Assembly: GCA_910585015.1 (NCBI GenBank)
Contig: CAJUCT010000003.1
Span: forward strand, 88,679 to 152,678
From: an uncultured Acetatifactor sp.
Lineage (GTDB): Bacteria; Bacillota; Clostridia; Lachnospirales; Lachnospiraceae
DNA length: 64,000 nt
Reading direction: 5' to 3'
Part shown: positions 58,703 through 64,000 of the stretch, piece after piece
Layout: every line of letters begins with the position of its first letter
Position numbering within the stretch: the stretch's first letter is position 1
Notes under the pieces: generated by a model
Databases searched by the model: none
Told to the model about the DNA's origin: nothing
Seen by the model: the letters and a program-made list of their open reading frames with translations, nothing else
Program-made: the position numbers and the translations under genes

Positions 58703-59950
58703 ATGGATTTAAGGGAAATGGGAAAGCGGGCGGCGGCCGCGAAATATCAGCTGCAAGGTCTGACTACGGAGGAGAAAAACAGGGCGCTGGAACATGCGGC
58801 AGAGGCCCTGACAGAGCATACCCGGGAGATTCTGACCGCCAATGCCCGGGATCTTGATCGGGGACGGGAGAACGGGATGCACCAGGGGCTGCTGGACCGG
58901 CTGAAGCTGGACCAGGTGCGAATCGCTGCCATGGCCCAGGGGCTTAAGCAGGTGGCGGCGCTGCCGGATCCGGTGGGAGAATGTCTTGAGAGCTTTGACC
59001 GGCCCAACGGTCTGCATATTGAAAAACACCGGGTTCCCCTGGGGGTCATAGGCATTATCTATGAGTCCAGGCCCAACGTGACCGCAGACGCTTTCGCCCT
59101 GTGCTTTAAGGCGGGTAATGCGGTGATTCTCAAGGGGGGCAGTGACGCTCTGGCCTCCAATATGGCTATTGCCCATGTGCTGCAGCAGGCGCTGACGGAC
59201 TGTGGAATTGACAGGGACGCGGTTCAGCTGATCACGGATACAAACCGGGCCGTCACCACAGCCTTTATGCGGCTGAAGGAGTATGTGGATGTACTGATTC
59301 CCAGAGGCGGCGCGGGGCTGATCCGCACGGTGGTGGAAAACAGCACCATTCCGGTGATTGAGACCGGCACGGGCAACTGTCATATCTATGTGGACAGGGA
59401 CGCGGACCTGGATATGGCGATTCCTATCATTGTGAATGCCAAGACCCAGAGGATCGGGGTCTGCAACGCCTGCGAATCCCTGGTGATCCATGAGGCGGTG
59501 CGGGAGGCGCTGATGCCCCGGCTGCAGAAAGCGTTGGAGGAAAAGCAGGTGGAAATCCGCGGAGACGAGAGAGTGCGCGCCGCCATATCCGGCGTAGTTC
59601 CCGCCACGGAGGAGGACTATGGGAAGGAATATCTGGACTATATCATTTCCATGAAGACAGTGGATTCCCTGGAGGAGGCCATAGACCATATCAACCGCTA
59701 CAGTACCCACCACTCCGAGAGCATTATCACGGCCAATCCCAAGGCGGCGGAAGCTTTTTTGAGCAGGGTGGACGCGGCCTGTGTCTATGTGAACGCCTCC
59801 ACCAGGTTCACGGACGGCTTCGAGTTCGGCTTCGGCGCCGAGATTGGCATCAGCACCCAGAAGCTTCATGCCAGGGGTCCCATGGGTCTCAGGGAGTTGA
59901 CCAGCTACAAATACCAGGTTACCGGAAGCGGCCAGGTCAGGCCGGATTGA
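58703..59950 (+). CDS. proA: Glutamate-5-semialdehyde dehydrogenase (gamma-glutamyl phosphate reductase)
   Basis: NADPH-dependent second step of proline synthesis, acting on the product of ProB. 415 residues: VPLGVIGIIYESRPNVTADAFALCFKAGNAVILKGGSDA, PRGGAGLIRTVVENSTIPVIETGTGNCHIYVD, the catalytic Cys in RIGVCNACESLVIH, and HHSESIITANPKAAEAFLSRVDAACVYVNASTRFTDGFEFGFGAEIGISTQKLHARGPMGLRELTSYKY. Complete. Confidence 0.97.
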   Translation: MDLREMGKRAAAAKYQLQGLTTEEKNRALEHAAEALTEHTREILTANARDLDRGRENGMHQGLLDRLKLDQVRIAAMAQGLKQVAALPDPVGECLESFDRPNGLHIEKHRVPLGVIGIIYESRPNVTADAFALCFKAGNAVILKGGSDALASNMAIAHVLQQALTDCGIDRDAVQLITDTNRAVTTAFMRLKEYVDVLIPRGGAGLIRTVVENSTIPVIETGTGNCHIYVDRDADLDMAIPIIVNAKTQRIGVCNACESLVIHEAVREALMPRLQKALEEKQVEIRGDERVRAAISGVVPATEEDYGKEYLDYIISMKTVDSLEEAIDHINRYSTHHSESIITANPKAAEAFLSRVDAACVYVNASTRFTDGFEFGFGAEIGISTQKLHARGPMGLRELTSYKYQVTGSGQVRPD

Positions 59951-60040
59951 GAAACGGTTTCTAACGTGCGGAGGCTGGCGGCGGTTTATTTTTTATCGTG
60001 CGTATATTTATCTGGCACAAAGCAGTCCTAATGTGCTATG

Positions 60041-60206
60041 ATAGATGCATAATAGGCAATTGCGAAACTCCCTTTCCGGGAACAGTGGATGGGCAATATA
60101 TACAAAATAAGGGCGACTGGCCACTGCATCGGAGCCCGTTTTTGTATATATTGACCAGCCACGTCACTTGCGGAGAACGTTTCGCAATTACCTAATAGAT
60201 GCATAA
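60041..60206. mobile_element. MITE-like element with 12-bp flanking direct repeats
   Basis: Direct repeats ATAGATGCATAA at 60041-60052 and 60195-60206 flank a 142-bp core with 16-bp terminal inverted repeats, TAGGCAATTGCGAAAC (60053-60068) and GTTTCGCAATTACCTA (60179-60194), one mismatch. A second perfect 14-bp inverted repeat lies inside (CAATATATACAAAA 60094-60107 / TTTTGTATATATTG 60140-60153). No open frame of note. It separates a possible -10 (TATGAT, 60037-60042) from the flotillin gene. Confidence 0.75.
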
Positions 60207-60265
60207 CATAAAGAGGATGCCCACGACATGGGGTTGTGGGCCGGGGAGACGAAAGGAGAAACAGT

Positions 60266-61702
60266 ATGCCAAGTTTAAGCGTTGTGATTCCCGTAGTAAT
60301 TGTTGTCCTGGTCATTGCAATCATCTTTCTGACTGGTTACGTGAAGGCTTCACCGGATACCGCATTGATTATCTCCGGTATGCGCAAAAAGCCTAAGGTG
60401 CTGATCGGTAAGGCGGGTGTAAAAATCCCGTTTCTGGAGAGGAAGGATGAACTGAACCTGCAGCTGATTCCCATCGACGTAAAGACTTCCACGGCAGTTC
60501 CCACTGCGGACTATATCAATATCAGAGTGGATGCCACGGTCAATGTGAAAATCAGTGACAACGAGGAGAGACTCAAATTAGCCGCCCAGAATTTCCTGAA
60601 CAAGAAGCCTGACTATATCGGCGGTGTGGCGCGGGAAGTGCTGGAGGGCAATGTCCGTGAGATCGTGGGCAAGATGGCTCTGGAGGAGATGGTCAGCGAC
60701 CGGCAGAAGTTCGCGGTTCTGGTAAAGGAGAACGCGGAGCCGGATTTAGCGGCCATGGGCCTGGATATCATCAGCTTCAATGTACAGAACTTCGTTGACA
60801 ACAACAGCGTTATCGAGAATCTGGGTGTGGATAATATTGTCAAGATCCAGAAGAATGCCGCCATCTCCAGGGCGGAGAGCGAGAAGGAGATCGCCAAGGC
60901 CCAGGCCAATGCCAAGAGGGAGGCCAACGAGGCGGAGGTGAACGCGGAGTCCGAGATCGCCATCAAACAGAACGAGTTGGCTATCAAGAAGGCGGAACTG
61001 AAGAAGGTTTCCGATATCAAGAAGGCCGAGGCGGACGCGGCCTACAAGATTCAGGAGGAGGAACAGCGTAAGACGGTGGAGATCACCACTGCCAATGCCA
61101 ACATTGCCAAGCAGGAGAAGGAGATTCTGCTGAAGCAGAAGGAAGTGGAGGTAACGGAGCAGACGCTGGAGGCACAGGTTAAGAAGAGAGCCGAGGCGGA
61201 TAAGTTTGCCAAGCAGCAACAGGCGGATGCCCAGCTGTACGAGCGTCAGAGAGAGGCTGAGGCCCGGAAGTTCGAGACGGAGAAGGATGCCGAGGCCATG
61301 AAGGCTCAGGCGGAAGCCCAGAAGTATAAGATGGAGCAGGAGGCCGATGGTATCCGCACCAAGGGTCTGGCAGAGGCTGAGGCTATCCGGGCGAAGGCTG
61401 TGGCCGAGGCGGAAGGTATTGAGAAGAAGGCTGAAGCTATGGCCAAGATGGGCGAGGCCGCAGTGCTGGAGATGTACTTCAAGGCTCTGCCCGAGGTGGT
61501 AAAGAATGCCGCCGCTCCGCTGGAGAAGGTGGAGAAGATCACCATGTACGGCGACGGAAACAACGCCAAGCTGACCAGGGATATTATAAACACCGTGAAC
61601 CAGGTGACAGACGGTTTGAAGGAATCCACCGGAGTGGATCTGGCCGCCGTACTGTCCGGATTCCTGGCGGGCAAGGTGGCAAGTGACAATAAGCCTGTGT
61701 AG
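60266..61702 (+). CDS. floT: Flotillin-like SPFH membrane protein (FloT/YuaG-like)
   Basis: 478 residues from ATG 60266 (AAAGGAG upstream). N-terminal membrane-insertion segment (SVVIPVVIVVLVIAIIFLTGYVKA), SPFH domain (TALIISGMRKKPKVLIGKAGVKIPFLERKDELNLQLIPIDVKTS... to MGLDIISFNVQNFVD), then a long Glu/Ala/Lys coiled coil with the flotillin EA repeats (KAQANAKREANEAEVNAESE, EAEAIRAKAVAEAEG) and C-terminal YFKALPEVVKNAAAPLEKVEKITMYG. Organises liquid-ordered membrane microdomains. The usual partner nfeD/YuaF is not adjacent. Confidence 0.93.
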   Translation: MPSLSVVIPVVIVVLVIAIIFLTGYVKASPDTALIISGMRKKPKVLIGKAGVKIPFLERKDELNLQLIPIDVKTSTAVPTADYINIRVDATVNVKISDNEERLKLAAQNFLNKKPDYIGGVAREVLEGNVREIVGKMALEEMVSDRQKFAVLVKENAEPDLAAMGLDIISFNVQNFVDNNSVIENLGVDNIVKIQKNAAISRAESEKEIAKAQANAKREANEAEVNAESEIAIKQNELAIKKAELKKVSDIKKAEADAAYKIQEEEQRKTVEITTANANIAKQEKEILLKQKEVEVTEQTLEAQVKKRAEADKFAKQQQADAQLYERQREAEARKFETEKDAEAMKAQAEAQKYKMEQEADGIRTKGLAEAEAIRAKAVAEAEGIEKKAEAMAKMGEAAVLEMYFKALPEVVKNAAAPLEKVEKITMYGDGNNAKLTRDIINTVNQVTDGLKESTGVDLAAVLSGFLAGKVASDNKPV

Positions 61703-61738
61703 GTAAAACTGCCAACGGGAGAGGATAAAAATGGTTAT

Positions 61739-61802
61739 ACTACATAACGCCAGAATTTACCGTATTGCATTGGTTAAACGTATATGGCTGGCGTTATGTA
61801 GT
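61739..61802. repeat. Perfect 15-bp inverted repeat downstream of the flotillin gene
   Basis: ACTACATAACGCCAG (61739-61753) and CTGGCGTTATGTAGT (61788-61802) with a 34-base loop. Not followed by T's; a separate terminator follows at 61863. Confidence 0.85.
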
Positions 61803-61862
61803 CAGGTTACTCGGCAATTTTAACTGTTAAGCAGTATAAGTAAGTTAAGAATTTATAAGACG

Positions 61863-61911
61863 GGGCGCTGCCTGACACAGGGCAGCGCCCTGTGAAATGT
61901 TTCATTTTTTT
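61863..61911 (+). terminator. Intrinsic terminator between flotillin and pepT
   Basis: GGGCGCTGCC (61863-61872), 8-base loop, GGCAGCGCCC (61881-61890), then TGTGAAATG and a seven-T run (61905-61911). Confidence 0.8.
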
Positions 61912-61946
61912 ATATATCAATTTTATGGTGAAAAGGAGCTATATCT

Positions 61947-63173
61947 ATGGAAAATGTAATTGATCGCTTTCTGCGCTATGTACAGATTGACACTTGCTCG
62001 GACGAGGACAGCAATACCCATCCCAGCACCCAAAAGCAGCATGATCTGGCCGGGCTGCTGGCGGAGGAACTGCAAGTCATGGGGGCGGAGGAGATCACCT
62101 ATGACAGAGAGCATTGCTATGTGTACGCCACCGTGCCGGCCTCCAAAGGCTGTGAGGACAAGCCGGCGGTGGGCTTTATCGCACACATGGATACTTCCCC
62201 GGCCATGAGCGGCGCCGGTGTAAAGCCCAGGATTGTAAAGGATTATGACGGACAGGACATTGTGTTGAACCAGGAGTTGGGTATTGTACTGCGGACGGCG
62301 GATTTTCCGGAGATCCGCAAATACCGGGGACAGGATCTCATCGTCACGGACGGCACCACGCTGCTGGGGGCGGACGACAAGGCAGGGGTGGCGGAGATTA
62401 TGACCATGGCACAATATTTTCTGACGCATCCGGATATTCCCCACGGCAAGCTGCGCATCGGTTTTACTCCCGACGAGGAGATCGGCGCGGGACCGGACTT
62501 TTTTGATGTGGCGTTATTCGGCGCGGAGGCGGCCTACACAGTGGACGGCGGGGCTCTGGGGGAGTTGGAGTATGAGAATTTCAACGCTGCAGGGGCAAGG
62601 CTCCATATACAGGGCTGTAGCGTCCATCCGGGTTCTGCCAAGGGAAAGATGAAAAATGCCATTCTCATCGCCCAGGAGTTCCAGAGCATGCTGCCCGTCT
62701 CTGAGAATCCCATGTACACGGAGGGATATGAGGGCTTTTACCATCTGGACAGCATTCAAGGCAATGTGGAGACTGTGCGGGCGGACTATATCATTCGGGA
62801 TCACGACAGGGCATTGTTCGAAGAGAAAAAGAAGTATTTTATAAAAACGGCCGATTTTTTGAACGATAAGTATGGCGAAGGCACTGTCACAGTGGATATG
62901 AAGGACTCCTACTACAACATGAGACAGGTCATGGAAGAGCATATGGATCTGATTGACAAGGCGGTGGAGGCCATGGAAGAACAGGGCATCAAGCCTGTCA
63001 TCACTCCCATCCGGGGCGGCACCGACGGCGCCAGACTGTCCTTTATGGGGCTTCCCTGTCCCAACCTCTGCACCGGCGGGGAGAACTGCCACGGCAAGTT
63101 TGAGTATGCCTGTGTGCAGTCCATGGAACAGGTGGTGAAGCTGCTCATGGGGCTTGTGGGGAAGTTCATATAG
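61947..63173 (+). CDS. pepT: Peptidase T (tripeptide aminopeptidase)
   Basis: M20B zinc aminopeptidase releasing the N-terminal residue from tripeptides. 408 residues: RYVQIDTCSDEDSNTHPST, VGFIAHMDTSPAMSGAGVKP (first metal His-x-Asp), GTTLLGADDKAGVAEIMTMAQYFL (bridging Asp), GFTPDEEIGAGPDFFDV (catalytic Glu), the dimerisation lid, and GIKPVITPIRGGTDGARLSFMGLPCPNLCTGGENCHG with the last metal His. AAAAGGAG before ATG. Complete. Confidence 0.97.
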   Translation: MENVIDRFLRYVQIDTCSDEDSNTHPSTQKQHDLAGLLAEELQVMGAEEITYDREHCYVYATVPASKGCEDKPAVGFIAHMDTSPAMSGAGVKPRIVKDYDGQDIVLNQELGIVLRTADFPEIRKYRGQDLIVTDGTTLLGADDKAGVAEIMTMAQYFLTHPDIPHGKLRIGFTPDEEIGAGPDFFDVALFGAEAAYTVDGGALGELEYENFNAAGARLHIQGCSVHPGSAKGKMKNAILIAQEFQSMLPVSENPMYTEGYEGFYHLDSIQGNVETVRADYIIRDHDRALFEEKKKYFIKTADFLNDKYGEGTVTVDMKDSYYNMRQVMEEHMDLIDKAVEAMEEQGIKPVITPIRGGTDGARLSFMGLPCPNLCTGGENCHGKFEYACVQSMEQVVKLLMGLVGKFI

Positions 63174-63184
63174 ACTCTCAACCA

Positions 63185-63224
63185 AATGACTATGCCGGTC
63201 AATAAAATGACCCGTATAGTCATT
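63185..63224. repeat. Stem-loop after pepT
   Basis: AATGACTAT (63185-63193) with ATAGTCATT (63216-63224), extended inside by CCGGTCA/TGACCCG. Confidence 0.6.
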
Positions 63225-63400
63225 GCCGGAATGCTGCCGCCGGGGCTTTGATGTATGCTGAAAGAGATATCCTAACGGTCTAGAAGGGTCAGTACTCCTT
63301 ATGGGGAATTTTCTATAAAGAAATTGAACCGATTCCCCCAAAGACTCATAAATGTTTTAAAATTTGAATAAGTTCCTAAAATTATAAAAAGCATACCGTT

Positions 63401-63435
63401 AAAGGCGCGTCTGTAATGGACGCGCCTTTATTGTG
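63401..63435 (+). terminator. Intrinsic terminator upstream of miaB
   Basis: AAAGGCGCGTC (63401-63411), 7-base loop, GACGCGCCTTT (63419-63429), then TATTG. The rest of the 63174-63400 gap holds nothing else recognisable. Confidence 0.7.
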
Positions 63436-63445
63436 CCGGAAACCA

Positions 63446-63474
63446 TTGAAAAAATCAGAGTTCTAGTATATAAT
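63446..63474 (+). promoter_or_regulatory. sigma-A type promoter of miaB
   Basis: TTGAAA (63446-63451), 17-base spacer, TATAAT (63469-63474), 37 bases before the start codon. Confidence 0.75.
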
Positions 63475-63510
63475 GTCAAAGAGTTTTTATGAAAGGATAC
63501 GGTAACAATT

Positions 63511-64000
63511 ATGTTTGAGGGAATAGAACTGGATAAAATAGATATCAGCGCAAATCCCCCTGCGGAAGAACCGGTTCGTCAGTACTATTTTATGGCAAAA
63601 TGCCGCAGGTGGGTGATGGATTTTGAGTATAAAAATGGACGCTTACCCAAAGCCTGCGTAACGACTTTCGGTTGTCAGATGAACGCCAGGGATTCCGAGA
63701 AGCTGGTGGGGATTCTGCGTCAGGTGGGCTATGAGGTTACGGAGGAGGAAAATGCGGATTTTGTGATTTTTAATACCTGTACAGTCCGGGACAATGCCAA
63801 CCAGCGGGTCTATGGCCGTCTGGGGGAATTGAAAAGTTATAAGAAACGCAATCCCGCTATGAAGATTGCCTTGTGCGGGTGCATGATGCAGGAACCGGCG
63901 GTGATTGAAAAGCTTTGCGCCAGCTATCGGTTTGTGGATTTGATTTTCGGCACTCACAATATTTTTAAATTTGCGGAACTGCTCTGCAGAAGTTTTGAGG
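63511..64000 (+). CDS. miaB: tRNA-2-methylthio-N6-isopentenyladenosine synthase, N-terminal part (runs off window)
   Basis: About 163 codons are visible. After an N-terminal extension the MTTase domain shows ACVTTFGCQMNARDSEKLVGIL, FVIFNTCTVRDNANQRVYGRLGEL and IALCGCMMQEPAVIEKL, the three cysteines of the first 4Fe-4S cluster, and the FGTHNI turn. The radical-SAM CxxxCxxC motif and TRAM domain must lie beyond 64000. Methylthiolates i6A37 in tRNAs. GAAAGGA before the ATG. Confidence 0.93.
   Translation, partial: MFEGIELDKIDISANPPAEEPVRQYYFMAKCRRWVMDFEYKNGRLPKACVTTFGCQMNARDSEKLVGILRQVGYEVTEEENADFVIFNTCTVRDNANQRVYGRLGELKSYKKRNPAMKIALCGCMMQEPAVIEKLCASYRFVDLIFGTHNIFKFAELLCRSFE

Noticed and set aside
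60013..60042. sigma-54 promoter (TGGCAC) before the flotillin gene
   Set aside because: No TTGC element at the required distance, and a sigma-A -10 (TATGAT) fits as well.
59998..60195. 65-residue open frame before the flotillin gene
   Set aside because: Lies almost entirely inside the MITE-like element and has no ribosome site.

Overview
This window looks like a chromosome segment of a spore-forming gut Firmicute, most likely a Lachnospiraceae-type Clostridium. The evidence is: sigma-A type promoters (TTGCCA-N17-TATAAT style), strong GGAGG ribosome binding sites, sporulation genes (yqfC, yqfD, a bofC-like gene, a LysM plus GH18 cortex-lytic-type enzyme), many carbohydrate and peptide ABC transporters with lipobox binding proteins, and ferredoxin-type aldo/keto reductase. 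No ribosomal RNA, tRNA or CRISPR array was seen; the only RNA gene recognised is tmRNA (ssrA).

Layout. 0-3.3 kb: tail of an MltG-like protein, then rpsB, tsf and a CPBP membrane protease. 3.5-13 kb: a six-gene operon that joins a sugar-type ABC importer (binding protein, two permeases) to a HlyD-like adaptor, a MacB-core-like membrane protein and a second, paralogous binding protein, with no ATPase. 13-15.4 kb: YgjP-like protease, thiamine pyrophosphokinase, CDF metal exporter. 15.7-24.5 kb: housekeeping genes (gpmI, aldo/keto reductase, C39-like protease, eno, secG, rnr, smpB) running into ssrA. 24.6-25.4 kb: ssrA followed by att-like duplications of its 3' end around a tiny orphan gene. 25.7-34 kb: an oligopeptide ABC transporter in which nearly every subunit is remodelled (a binding protein that looks circularly permuted, an OppB with a big outer loop, an OppD with about 235 extra coiled-coil residues, an OppF with a two-helix membrane tail). 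34.3-37 kb: a divergent ApbE-like protein and a TrpB2. 37.6-42.9 kb: an A+T-richer, probably transferred island with a two-component system and a BceAB-type ABC transporter sharing one operator, followed by a wrecked cysteine-rich KTR gene of the kind carried by Tn916-like elements. 43-45.9 kb: L,D-transpeptidase, a decayed Hsp70 gene, GH18 enzyme. 46-54.7 kb: pyrimidine phosphorylase, yqfC-yqfD-phoH-ybeY, a flippase, a BofC-like protein and a BaiN-like flavoprotein. 54.7-64 kb: COG2509 flavoprotein, proB/proA with a DUF896 gene and 5-formyl-THF cyclo-ligase between them, flotillin, pepT and the start of miaB.

A second layer is the intergenic DNA. It carries many perfect or near-perfect inverted repeats, often with direct repeats around them: a 142-bp MITE-like element before the flotillin gene, a two-hairpin dispersed repeat present three times, and a short motif (ATGCGGAACT) found 25-35 bases upstream of several start codons, at the end of some of these elements. 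These, the remodelled Opp transporter and the ATPase-less importer/efflux hybrid operon are the parts most worth following up. All calls were made by eye from sequence; no database search was run.
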